The notes under the pieces are model-generated. The model saw nothing but the letters and a program-made list of their open reading frames with translations, was not told where the DNA came from and did not search any database. Positions 22,191-30,103 of a stretch of DNA of 30,103 nt are shown in pieces. Within the stretch, counting starts at the first letter, position 1, and each line of letters starts with the position of its first letter. The stretch is from positions 14,393 through 44,495 of the forward strand of contig CAJTUG010000010.1 in the NCBI GenBank assembly GCA_910579605.1, in the 5' to 3' direction. The stretch is from an uncultured Muribaculaceae bacterium (lineage in GTDB: Bacteria; Bacteroidota; Bacteroidia; Bacteroidales; Muribaculaceae). Made by a program: the position numbers and the translations under genes.

Positions 22191-24581
22191 CTATAAAACC
22201 CTTGCCAGAAGATTCTTGTTCATGTCTACGAAATTCATGACACCAAGTATCGATGGTAGGTTTCCGCGATTATCGTAGGGGGCGGCGGCGCTTATGGTGG
22301 CACGGAACTGTACTCGTCCGTCGGCACCAGATTGGCTCTTCCAACCCCATATACCTTGTATGGCCGCTATCTGCAGGGGCGTGAACGGTGCATGGTTGGG
22401 ACGTGCCTTGAGGATAATTTCCCAATATCCGCCATGATAGTGGTATATGAAATCCATGCAGTATTGCCCTTCTACATTTTTCGCAGTCTCGAATTTGTTG
22501 GCTGAGATGTTGAAATCCAAGGAACATGTGCGCATGTCCTCATCCCATAGCCATGAGCCTTCTAATTCTTTGTGGAGCAGATAGGCAGGTAGCGAACGGG
22601 CAAGGCTGTGTTTGGCTTGCTGCTTTTTGAGCAATACTATATTAGGGTATGGCAATTTATTTTCCTCAATCAAGAATAGCCCGTTTTCCATATACCCCGA
22701 CGCCCGTTTCATGGCCATGGCATACATGGGGGCGTCTTTAGTGCCTTCATCAAAGTATCGCTTGAAGATATGGGTAAAGGACTCATCGTTGAAAAATTCG
22801 CTCCATTCGTCGTCTTTTGCAGGTAGTTTACACCTTTTCATAAAAGGTCCGAAGTTTGTTGTGCCGGTTCCTCGTCGGGCAATGTCGCCGAATTGGAAAA
22901 TTTCTATGGCCAATTTCCTGCTGTTCCTCATGAGGAAAATCTTGTCGCGGAACTTTTGGAGATAGTTTTCCGCCTGCCGTAGATTATATTGGCTTAGCTT
23001 TATGAGCAAGTCGTGGTTGCCTTGTAGGAAAAAATTGAGCGATTGGTTGGAAATTATCTGGCGGAAGAAATTTTCCCAATCGGCAGAGTCAGATAAGCGC
23101 ATGCACATGAAAAAGCGGTCGTCGGGGCGATACATGTTGTTGCTTTTCAGTTTCGCTTTCGGGAGGCGGCATATATTGTCTATCCCTGCTGCAAGCATTT
23201 CTGCGGCCAGGTCCATAGCGCGGAGGGTGGCCGTGTCGGCAACTTTGCTGTTGTTGGAGTCGTCGCTGCGGTTGAGAAGATACCAAGCCATGCGCACAAT
23301 GTTTTGCTCGCTTACCGACGGTTTTTTTATCATGAGCATGAGAGTGCCGCATAACGGAACATAGTTTATGGCATTGATACTCTCGGTGCTCCGCCAGTCG
23401 GCTTCACGTATGAATTTGAGGCTATGTCTGTCGTAGATGTCGGAGAGCCGTTCAATGGCATTGAAAACCAGTTTGAGCCATGCTATGTCGAACGACGGAT
23501 TATCCAAGATATATGCCTGTATCCACTCCCGTTGTGTCATGGCTTCGGAATATTCGTCGTAGTTTCTTATGTAGTCTTCCATCACCTCGCGCCGCGATTG
23601 ATACTTGCCTTTTTTCTTCTCCGGTTTTTTGAGGATTGAATTTCCTGTGTTGGAATGGTAATGCTGGTGGATGATTACAGCCAATTTCAAGAACCCTGAG
23701 AAGCCGTTATCGGCATTATTGCCTTTTTTGCGGTGTTCCCAAAAGAAATCTTGCCACTGCTCCCACAGTTGCCCTGCTTTGAGTTTGTCTCCGGCTGGCG
23801 AGCGGTTTATGAGGGTAGGGCGTATCTGCTCCTGCGAAGACAGTGCCTCGCCTCGGCTGTTCATGTAGAGGTATAGCCTCTCCCCTTGCTCGCTCAGGCC
23901 GGTGTCGAAATAGTTGAATTCTATGAAATTTTCCAGATAGTCCAAGAATTTCGTCGCAGGCTCGTTTAATTCCTTGATTTTGCTGTGCAATAATTTGAAA
24001 TTAGAGAGTATGGCTTTCACCGTGGGGTCTTTCGAGTATTCGCTGCTATAGTAGTAGGGACTCTCGGTGGCGAAATCTTTGTCGGGATTCTCGAGCACGA
24101 AATCTAAAAAATCTACAAGGAAAGTGTGCGCTCCCTCGCGGACACGGTAGTCTAACTTGGGACATCGGTTTTTGAAGAACCGTTTCCTGAACGAATCTCT
24201 TGCGCTCTGCCCGGCTTCGAGGGCGGTGGCAAGGAGCATGAGAAATAGCGTGGTGATGCGCTGTTGGCCGTCTATGAGGTAGAACGCCCGATTGTCGGAG
24301 CGGTCGTAGTAGGCATATATGAAACCGATACGGGTGTTGAAAAGGAGACGTTCGTATTCTGTTGTGAGGAAATCTGTTGCATGCTGTTCTATCTTTATGC
24401 CGGCATTGCGGATGTCGAGAGAAACATTTACTTTTTGGCGGAATTTGGTGTGGATAGAACAGAAGAGCTTCTCTACGTTTTGCTTTTGCCACACGTAGTC
24501 GCGCTGAATTTCGGGTACGATAATCTGATCGATATCGTCGTTGTCTAAAAGCTGGCTTAGCGAATAGCGTCCGGTTCTCAT
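22191..24581 (-). CDS. DUF262 protein without recognisable HNH domain (second of pair)
   Basis: A 796-aa protein with an N-terminal DUF262 domain, the ParB/Srx-like nucleotidase fold of GmrS, SspE and related defence proteins. Its signatures are IVPEIQRDYVWQ (Q26-R27), LIDGQQRITTLFL (D104-GQQR) and MNSRGEALSSQEQIRPTLI near residues 250-270. A long mostly helical middle follows. The C-terminal 200 residues (AYLLHKELEGSWLWDED; YHYHGGYWEIILKARPNH) show no HNH or DUF1524 HxxP motif, unlike its neighbour. The start ATG overlaps the upstream stop by 4 bp, so the two are translationally coupled. Members of this superfamily use NTP hydrolysis to trigger nuclease activity on phage DNA; a defence role here is an inference. 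It could also have another regulatory or nucleic-acid role. Confidence 0.82.
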   Translation of the reverse strand: MRTGRYSLSQLLDNDDIDQIIVPEIQRDYVWQKQNVEKLFCSIHTKFRQKVNVSLDIRNAGIKIEQHATDFLTTEYERLLFNTRIGFIYAYYDRSDNRAFYLIDGQQRITTLFLMLLATALEAGQSARDSFRKRFFKNRCPKLDYRVREGAHTFLVDFLDFVLENPDKDFATESPYYYSSEYSKDPTVKAILSNFKLLHSKIKELNEPATKFLDYLENFIEFNYFDTGLSEQGERLYLYMNSRGEALSSQEQIRPTLINRSPAGDKLKAGQLWEQWQDFFWEHRKKGNNADNGFSGFLKLAVIIHQHYHSNTGNSILKKPEKKKGKYQSRREVMEDYIRNYDEYSEAMTQREWIQAYILDNPSFDIAWLKLVFNAIERLSDIYDRHSLKFIREADWRSTESINAINYVPLCGTLMLMIKKPSVSEQNIVRMAWYLLNRSDDSNNSKVADTATLRAMDLAAEMLAAGIDNICRLPKAKLKSNNMYRPDDRFFMCMRLSDSADWENFFRQIISNQSLNFFLQGNHDLLIKLSQYNLRQAENYLQKFRDKIFLMRNSRKLAIEIFQFGDIARRGTGTTNFGPFMKRCKLPAKDDEWSEFFNDESFTHIFKRYFDEGTKDAPMYAMAMKRASGYMENGLFLIEENKLPYPNIVLLKKQQAKHSLARSLPAYLLHKELEGSWLWDEDMRTCSLDFNISANKFETAKNVEGQYCMDFIYHYHGGYWEIILKARPNHAPFTPLQIAAIQGIWGWKSQSGADGRVQFRATISAAAPYDNRGNLPSILGVMNFVDMNKNLLARVL

Positions 24582-26422
24582 GTTTGTTCCTCCAATTCCT
24601 TTAATTCTGTTCTTATTTCCTCATTTCGCTTCATCATCCACTCGTGGTGGGCGTCGACATCGTTTTGTTCCCAACGCGCCAAGTCGGTGGAAAATTGCTT
24701 GCACCCGTTCAAGTTGAGCGATTTTGAGAACACAGCTGCAGTGTGGGGCGGGATGAATTCGCCTTTTTTCATCATATCCATTATGAGGATGCGCTTCACT
24801 ATGTAGGGGTAGTTGCTCACTTGGATATTGTTTTCTTTCTTGAGGAGAGCCATGTTGCCCATGTCGTCGACATTGGATAGGGTAGCGTAGAGGGTTGGTA
24901 TGCTGTCGACGCTTATGTCGTTGCCGAGTGCTATGTCGGTTTTGAGCTGGTCTGTCTCCGGCCCTTCCGGGTAGTTTGCCGTGTCGGAGTCTATCAAAGC
25001 TATTACTCCGGCTCTGCATATATCTGGCACTGATATGGATTCTTTGGGATTCTGAGGCCGTACGTGCTCGTATTCCCACCGGAGTGTGTCGTAGCGAGGA
25101 AAATTGAATTTTACAGAATCGATTTTTCCGCCTTCCGGAAAAACGTTGAAGCTAAGCAGCAAAGGGGTGAGCCGCTTGTCTTTGTAGCAAATTGCGCCGT
25201 CTTTCAGATTTGGGATAATGGTTTGCGCCCGTTGTGCTAACTCTTTGAGTATCACTTTCTCCGACTGCGCAATGTACTTGCGCAGTTGGTCTATGCGATG
25301 TTTTTCGTCGCCGAAAAGACACAGGCCTAATAGATTGTAGAATTTTGGGTCTTCGTAAAGGCTTCTGAACCGTTTGTAGTAGCGTATGAGACGGTTCATG
25401 TATTTTTGACCGTCTTCGTCGGTGGCAATCAAATCGTTGAAGCGGTTGAACAGCCTATAGCCGCTGTCGTTGTTTTCTGTGGTACTGTTGCTGTCGAATC
25501 CGGCCACGAATGCCTTTATGATATCGCTTCCGGCTTTATCTGCCTGAGCTTCGTTGTCGGTTGGCAGCAAGAGCCTGAGGAAATGCTCCATGGCTTGTGT
25601 GGCAATGCCGTCGGTGTCTTTTGCCGCATCTTTGCCGAAGAAGAAATGGCAAACGTCTTTCTGTTGGAACCAATTTTGGATTTCGTCCCACAAGCGGCCA
25701 TTAACACGGCGCTGCTCCATTATGTTGAAATAGTCTAATGGCCGTCCTAAACGGTCGTTGCGCATTACGTTCTTTGTGAGTATCAGTCCCTTGATGAGGA
25801 ACGCGTTGGTGAGAGGCACGTTGTTGCCGTTGAGGTTCACGAATGCTTCTTCTGGTTTTACGTTCTCGCTCTCGCGGTTTAAGATTATTTTGACGTTTTG
25901 GCGGAGATAGCGGTCGAAATCCGTGAGTTTACCCTTTGAGGCTAAAATATCCACAAACCTGTCTATGCATTCCACTGCATGCGATAGGTAGTGGCGGTCT
26001 TGTGAGGAGTCGTCGGGTTGTGATCCTTTTGGCCGTCGGCCTAATGTGTCTACAAGGTTTTCGTTGCTCTGGAATCGTTGGTAGCGCAATTTCCCGGCTG
26101 CAATGTTTGCAATGCCGGGGTCGGCTTGGTTGAGGCGTGCAAAAATGAGAGCCAAGGTGGTGAGGCGCTGTTGCCCGTCGATAAGCTCATATTCGCCGTC
26201 GGTTGTTTTGAGAACCGTTATGAATTGGAGGAAATAGTCGCCGATACCTTTGTCCATTGCATCGGCAACGTCTACAAGCAATTGTGGCACTTGGTCGTAG
26301 CAGTTTGCCGACGACCATTTGTATCCTCGTTGATAAGGACCTATGTAGTAGCGCGAGAGTCCCTCCGAACTTAAGGCTTCGCCGAAGATACCCTCTACTG
26401 GATAGATAAATTCGTTTTTCAT
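24578..26422 (-). CDS. DUF262-DUF1524 (GmrSD-like) protein, first of pair
   Basis: A 614-aa protein with two domains. The N-terminal DUF262 has IGPYQRGYKW (Q31-R32) and LIDGQQRLTTLALI (D82-GQQR, 82-86), the NTPase motifs, and FVNLNGNNVPLTNAFLIKGLI near residue 200. The C-terminal domain has WEYEHVRPQNP (His453) followed by MGNMALLKKENNIQVSNYPYIVKR near residues 521-545, the DUF1524 HNH-type nuclease pattern found in GmrD, BrxU and SspE relatives. Such proteins cleave modified or foreign DNA. It starts 12 bp after the ATP-grasp-like gene and its TGA overlaps the next DUF262 start. Residues about 379-387 are encoded by palindrome copy D. Base composition looks like the neighbours. Domain call is firm; a defence role is probable, not shown. 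Confidence 0.87.
   Translation of the reverse strand: MKNEFIYPVEGIFGEALSSEGLSRYYIGPYQRGYKWSSANCYDQVPQLLVDVADAMDKGIGDYFLQFITVLKTTDGEYELIDGQQRLTTLALIFARLNQADPGIANIAAGKLRYQRFQSNENLVDTLGRRPKGSQPDDSSQDRHYLSHAVECIDRFVDILASKGKLTDFDRYLRQNVKIILNRESENVKPEEAFVNLNGNNVPLTNAFLIKGLILTKNVMRNDRLGRPLDYFNIMEQRRVNGRLWDEIQNWFQQKDVCHFFFGKDAAKDTDGIATQAMEHFLRLLLPTDNEAQADKAGSDIIKAFVAGFDSNSTTENNDSGYRLFNRFNDLIATDEDGQKYMNRLIRYYKRFRSLYEDPKFYNLLGLCLFGDEKHRIDQLRKYIAQSEKVILKELAQRAQTIIPNLKDGAICYKDKRLTPLLLSFNVFPEGGKIDSVKFNFPRYDTLRWEYEHVRPQNPKESISVPDICRAGVIALIDSDTANYPEGPETDQLKTDIALGNDISVDSIPTLYATLSNVDDMGNMALLKKENNIQVSNYPYIVKRILIMDMMKKGEFIPPHTAAVFSKSLNLNGCKQFSTDLARWEQNDVDAHHEWMMKRNEEIRTELKELEEQT
25264..25286. repeat. Dispersed palindrome, divergent copy D
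   Basis: ACTGCGCAA (25264-25272) and TTGCGCAGT (25278-25286) flank TGTAC. It shares the TGCGCAA-N5-TTGCGCA core but differs in loop and flanks. It encodes part of QLRKYIAQS in the DUF262-DUF1524 protein, so it may be chance. Confidence 0.45.
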
Positions 26423-26434
26423 GTTTGGCGGATT

Positions 26435-27544
26435 TCAGGATTTTAAGGTAACAGTAAAAGAATATGCTCCGCCGGGAGGGGTAAGAGACAAAGAACCGGC
26501 AGTGAGACGCCTGTTGGCAACGACGGGTTCTGTTTTGGCCTGGGTCGTTGAGATTGTGAAAAGCCCTTCTGCTCCAGGCTGCACGTGACGGCGGTAGAGT
26601 TCGAGGCATAGATGTCCCATTGTCATTCGGAGGTTTAGCTCGATGGCCGGTGCGAGTGTTCCGTCGTTGCATGTGAGCATGTCTATTCCCAAGGGACCGT
26701 CGTAGTCTGTGCCTATTATTTCTTCTAAAATTGGCGGCAAAGCGTTTTTGACGGCATGGAATGTTGTAGAGGAGCATTCGGCACAAATTCGTTGCTCTAT
26801 TAGCTCTTGGGGCAGAAGGATATTTCCGGCATATGCTGCAAAACCGTCGGTCTGGAATAGTGAAAGGCCTGCAAATGAGGCTTTTCCTGCTTCCATATTG
26901 AAGAGCATGGCAAAATCGGTGCGTTTGTCTAATTTAGCTTCAGCCAAGACGCTGCCCTGGCGTTGTATCATGCCTTCCAATTGCGGCATGAGTTTTGTGA
27001 AAGTGTTTTTGTCGGCAGGGATAATACCGCGACCCGACGATGACCATGGAAGTTTGAATATGGCCTGTGTGTTTTTATCTGTGAAAGCCCTGAGTTCTTC
27101 TATGGTGCGTAGTTCGCAAGCCGGAGCTGTGATACCTTCAATTCCTTGTTCTACAAGCCTCACACCAATGGCTGCAGCTGTGCGGCGGTGTGATAATTGT
27201 CTCATTTCCTCTAATTTAAGTGCGCAAGGCAATTGCGCACTTGTAAAACCGAGTTTGCTGAAAACGCGGCATGAAGCTTTAGACCATCCCCAAGGGGCAG
27301 GGCGGTAGTTGGCAGGTTGGTAGTCGAAAGGTAATATGTCGAGGCCGAAAAGATCGTTCATCTTCTTGACCCATGCTCCGTTTATGCCCGAGGCCACAAA
27401 TCTGTCGCCTTCGTTTCCATACCACATAGGCAGGGCTTCTCCGGCCATGCGTAACTTCACGGCAGCCGGCGGCGGCGTGTAGTTGTCGAGATTTTGCGCA
27501 AGGGCAAGGTCGTTTTCAGGGAAGAAGAGATGAAGGAGTCGCAT
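26435..27544 (-). CDS. ATP-grasp-like protein of unknown substrate
   Basis: A 369-aa cytoplasmic protein. It shows ATP-grasp features: a Lys (K164) in IFKLPWSSSGRGI with a Ser/Gly loop at 168-174, AEAKLDKRTDFAML around E202, GIDML at 286-290, and the Mg-binding ExNxR triad E302-N304-R306 in AIELNLRMTMGH. The N-terminal part has LPMWYGNEGDRFVASGINGAW, a conserved-looking segment for substrate binding. ATP-grasp enzymes form peptide-like or thioester bonds by acyl phosphate intermediates, but the substrate here is unknown. It overlaps the end of truA by 29 bp and is followed 12 bp later by the DUF262 pair, so all are likely co-transcribed. Residues about 101-110 are encoded by palindrome copy C. 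Confidence 0.75.
   Translation of the reverse strand: MRLLHLFFPENDLALAQNLDNYTPPPAAVKLRMAGEALPMWYGNEGDRFVASGINGAWVKKMNDLFGLDILPFDYQPANYRPAPWGWSKASCRVFSKLGFTSAQLPCALKLEEMRQLSHRRTAAAIGVRLVEQGIEGITAPACELRTIEELRAFTDKNTQAIFKLPWSSSGRGIIPADKNTFTKLMPQLEGMIQRQGSVLAEAKLDKRTDFAMLFNMEAGKASFAGLSLFQTDGFAAYAGNILLPQELIEQRICAECSSTTFHAVKNALPPILEEIIGTDYDGPLGIDMLTCNDGTLAPAIELNLRMTMGHLCLELYRRHVQPGAEGLFTISTTQAKTEPVVANRRLTAGSLSLTPPGGAYSFTVTLKS
27218..27242. repeat. Dispersed palindrome copy C, inside a coding sequence
   Basis: AAGTGCGCAA (27218-27227) and TTGCGCACTT (27233-27242) form a perfect 10-bp inverted repeat around GGCAA. It lies in the ATP-grasp-like gene and encodes SAQLPCAL on the minus strand, in a different codon phase from copy B. 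Confidence 0.75.
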
Positions 27545-28286
27545 TGTAGTATGGGTATTTGATGTCCCAGAGGAAAAGAGGTTGGGCAGGCATTGAAGTT
27601 CCTGCGGCGCAGCGGTCTTTTTTTTCTAAAATATTTAGTATTTCGTCGGGTTTCATCTTTCCCCGTCCCACGATTGCCAAGGTGCCTACAACGGCTCTTA
27701 CCATGTTGCGGAGAAAGCGGTCGGCAGTAATTTCGAAATAGTACCGGTTGCCTCCCATAGGTATCCACTGCGCCCGGGTGAGGTTGCAGATGTTTGTTTT
27801 TGTATCGGTGTGGAGTTTTGAAAATGATGTGAAATCCCGTTTCCCTGTGAGTAGTGCTGCTGCACGGTTCATGTCGTCGAAATTAAACGACGGCGGTGCT
27901 TGCCATGATAAATCGCCAGTGAACGGATTCTTGCCCGAGTGCACGAAATATCGGTATGTGCGCTCGGTGGCGTCGAAACGAGCGTGAGCCTCGGCATGTA
28001 CTTGGGTAAAAGAGTATATTGCGATGTCGGGTCCGCACAGGCTGTTGAGACTCAGGATGAAGCGTCTGTCTGCGGGGTTGAATCCGTCGGGTAGATCCAC
28101 GTGTGCAACCATCATGCGGGCGTTGACGCCGGCATCTGTTCTGCCGGCACCTACTATCGGCACTTGGCAACGCAAAAGCGTGGCAAGAGATTCTTCGATG
28201 CGTCCTTGCACCGAAATGTCGTCGGGCTGTATTTGCCAACCGTGGAACGCCCGGCCACGGTAGGCCAAGAGCATGAACCACCGCAT
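27516..28286 (-). CDS. truA: tRNA pseudouridine(38-40) synthase TruA
   Basis: A 256-aa protein of the usual TruA length. It converts uridines 38-40 of the tRNA anticodon arm to pseudouridine. The hallmark VGAGRTDAGVNA carries the catalytic Asp51. Other family segments are LAYRGRAFHGWQIQ with the SVQGRIEESL motif, ARFDATERTYRYFV, GKRDFTSFSK, YYFEITADRFLRNMVRAVVGTL and GRGKMKPDEILNILEKKDR near the C-terminus. It begins 3 bp after the speA stop and its last 29 bp overlap the start of the ATP-grasp-like gene, consistent with a single transcript. Minus-strand frames in other phases are shadows. Confidence 0.95.
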   Translation of the reverse strand: MRWFMLLAYRGRAFHGWQIQPDDISVQGRIEESLATLLRCQVPIVGAGRTDAGVNARMMVAHVDLPDGFNPADRRFILSLNSLCGPDIAIYSFTQVHAEAHARFDATERTYRYFVHSGKNPFTGDLSWQAPPSFNFDDMNRAAALLTGKRDFTSFSKLHTDTKTNICNLTRAQWIPMGGNRYYFEITADRFLRNMVRAVVGTLAIVGRGKMKPDEILNILEKKDRCAAGTSMPAQPLFLWDIKYPYYNATPSSLLP

Positions 28287-28289
28287 GGA

Positions 28290-30103
28290 TTATTTTTCGA
28301 GATAAGTGTAGCCGAAAAGCCCCGAGCGGTATGTGCTGATGAAATTGCGTCCTTCTTCGGGTGTTATTTTACCGGCTTTCATAGAGGCTGTCACCCATGC
28401 CTCAAGATTGCGCACAAGCTTTTTGGGGTTGTACTGCACATAGTTGAGAACTTCGTCGACTGTTTCGCCTGCAATTATCTGGTCTATCTCATAGCGGTCT
28501 TTGTATACGTTGATATGCACGGCGTTTGTATCTCCGAAGAGGTTGTGGAGGTCGCCGAGTATTTCCTGATAAGCTCCGACGAGGAACACCCCTAAGTAGT
28601 ATGGTTCGCCCGGTTTTAGCTGATGCACCGGCAAGGAGTTTGCAGTGCCTTGCGGAGAAATGAAATTTGCTATTTTGCCGTCGGAATCGCAGGTTATGTC
28701 TTGCAGGGTTGCCGTTCGGACAGGCTTTTCGTCAAGACGTGATATCGGGGCTATGGGGAACATTTGATCTATAGCCCAACTGTCGGGGAGACTTTGGAAA
28801 AGCGAGAAATTGCAAAAATATTTGTCGGGGATCATTTTTGCGATTTTGCGCAAGTCTTCGGGCATGTGTTTCATTGCCATGGCTATCTCTCCTACTTCGC
28901 GGGCTATCGACCAGAAAAGTTTTTCTATCTGAGCACGAGTTTTGAGGTCTAACATGCCGAGGCTGAAGAGGTCGAGGGCTTCTTCTCGTATTTGGAGTGC
29001 ATCGTGCCAACTTTCAAATAGCCTGGGACGGTCGAGTCTGTCCCAGATGTCGTAGAGTTCCCGTGCCAATTCGTGAGCGTCGGGTTCTATTTCTTCCGAG
29101 TCTCTCCATATTGGTAGCTGAGTGGTTTCCAAGACTTCAAAAATCAAGACGGAGTGGTGCGCTGTGAGCGAGCGCCCGCTTTCGGTAATGATGTTTGGCT
29201 GCGGAAGGTTGTTTTTTGTACACACATCTACGATAGCAGAAATTGCGTCGTTGGCATACTCTTGGATTGAATAGTTCATGGAGCTTTCGCTGGAAGAGCT
29301 CCGTGTGCCGTCGTAATCAACACCGAGACCTCCGCCTATATCTATGAATTCTACCCCGAATCCTAATTTTGATAGTTGCACATAGAACTGGGTTGCTTCT
29401 CGGAGAGCATTTTTTATGACGCGTATTTTGTTGATTTGGCTGCCGATGTGGAAATGGATGAGTTTGAGGCAGTCTTTCATGTCGCGTTTTTCAAGGATGT
29501 CGAGTGCTTCGAGAAGCTCGGAGGAATTGAGGCCGAATTTACTTTGGTCGCCACCGCTTTCGCTCCATTTGCCTGCGCCTGTGCTTGACAGTTTAATGCG
29601 TATACCTACATTTGGCCTCAATTTCAATTTCTTGGCAATTTCCGAAATCATGCGCAACTCGTTGAGCTTTTCTACCACAAGATAGATGTGCCGGCCCATC
29701 TTTTGTGCTAAGAGAGCCAGTTCTATGTATGCTTCGTCTTTGTATCCGTTGCAGATGATGAGCGCGTTTTCGTCGATATTTGTTGCCAATACGGCGTGTA
29801 GCTCGGGCTTAGATCCTGCTTCAAGGCCTATGTTGAATTTTTTGCCGTAGGTAACTATTTCTTCTACTACCGGACGCATCTGGTTTACCTTTATGGGGTA
29901 AATCATGTAGTTTTGGGCCTGGTAGCTGTATTCTTTTGAGGCTTTTATGAAGCAGTTGGAGATTTTTTCAATCCGGTTGTCGAGAATGTCGGGGAATCGT
30001 AAAAGCACCGGTGCAGAGATGTCGCGCACCTGGAGCTCGTCCATCACTTCTTTGAGGTCCACCGAGGCATATCCCTCTCGCGGAGTAACAATGATATGTC
30101 CGC
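28290..30103 (-). CDS. speA: Biosynthetic arginine decarboxylase SpeA (5' end outside the window)
   Basis: The frame stays open to the window edge. The first in-frame start candidate inside (a GTG at 30062) would cut off GHIIVTPREGYAS, which fits the conserved pre-domain of SpeA, so the true start is beyond 30103. About 603 residues are visible, against roughly 630-660 for the family. The PLP-dependent enzyme makes agmatine from arginine, feeding polyamine synthesis. Seen are the PLP-Lys segment MIYPIKVNQMRPVVEEI (Lys about residue 71 of the visible part), GLEAGSKPEL, HFHIGSQINKI, FIDIGGGLGVDYDG, ESGRSLTAHHSVLIFEVL, CDSDGKI and YYLGVFLVGAYQEILGDLHNLFGD. It is followed after 3 bp by truA. Confidence 0.95.
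   Translation of the reverse strand, partial: GHIIVTPREGYASVDLKEVMDELQVRDISAPVLLRFPDILDNRIEKISNCFIKASKEYSYQAQNYMIYPIKVNQMRPVVEEIVTYGKKFNIGLEAGSKPELHAVLATNIDENALIICNGYKDEAYIELALLAQKMGRHIYLVVEKLNELRMISEIAKKLKLRPNVGIRIKLSSTGAGKWSESGGDQSKFGLNSSELLEALDILEKRDMKDCLKLIHFHIGSQINKIRVIKNALREATQFYVQLSKLGFGVEFIDIGGGLGVDYDGTRSSSSESSMNYSIQEYANDAISAIVDVCTKNNLPQPNIITESGRSLTAHHSVLIFEVLETTQLPIWRDSEEIEPDAHELARELYDIWDRLDRPRLFESWHDALQIREEALDLFSLGMLDLKTRAQIEKLFWSIAREVGEIAMAMKHMPEDLRKIAKMIPDKYFCNFSLFQSLPDSWAIDQMFPIAPISRLDEKPVRTATLQDITCDSDGKIANFISPQGTANSLPVHQLKPGEPYYLGVFLVGAYQEILGDLHNLFGDTNAVHINVYKDRYEIDQIIAGETVDEVLNYVQYNPKKLVRNLEAWVTASMKAGKITPEEGRNFISTYRSGLFGYTYLEK

Noticed and set aside
28290..30062. GTG at 30062 as the real start of speA
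   Set aside because: The frame remains open upstream and encodes residues fitting the conserved N-terminal part of the family.

Overview
This window looks like a chromosome segment of a Bacteroidales bacterium, most likely from the Muribaculaceae or a near relative. That family placement is an inference. The supporting signs are promoters of the Bacteroidetes form (TTTG or TTG, about 20 nt, then TAnnTTTG) with few Shine-Dalgarno sites, an OmpH/Skp-type lipoprotein, the 'alternative' GlmU-like protein, an Omp28-like thioredoxin-fold protein, and secreted proteins that end in a short sorting-type tail finishing in Arg. No rRNA, tRNA, IS element, prophage or CRISPR array was seen.

Layout. 1-2234 (minus): two overlapping GT4 glycosyltransferases (the second cut by the window edge), an OmpH-like lipoprotein and a 57-aa membrane protein. 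2406-6028 (plus): a tight operon of dipeptidase pepD, an exported muramidase and a MATE exporter. 6169-9741 (plus): a large secreted GLUG-repeat protein. 9880-11055 (plus): a GlmU-like left-handed beta-helix protein. 11056-11589 is the only long gene-free stretch; it holds a possible minus-strand small RNA unit and a promoter/operator-like region. 11590-14523 (plus): a GH3-family protein and an alkaline phosphatase. 14610-21468 (minus): three secreted or surface proteins with related C-terminal tails. 21710-30103 (minus): a compact run speA, truA, an ATP-grasp-like protein, two DUF262 proteins (one with a DUF1524-type HNH motif) and rpiB.

Two signals stand out. First, a pair of translationally coupled DUF262 (GmrSD/SspE superfamily) proteins, possibly an anti-phage module, sits inside an otherwise housekeeping gene run. 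Second, a short palindrome, GTGCGCAA-N5-TTGCGCAC, recurs at least three times and perhaps four, including inside coding sequences in different codon phases. This suggests a dispersed palindromic element acting at the DNA or RNA level.

Functionally, the window mixes envelope work (glycan synthesis, periplasmic chaperone-like lipoprotein, muramidase, export, secreted proteins) with core metabolism (peptide and polyamine metabolism, pentose phosphates, tRNA modification). All calls are from reading the sequence; no database search was made.
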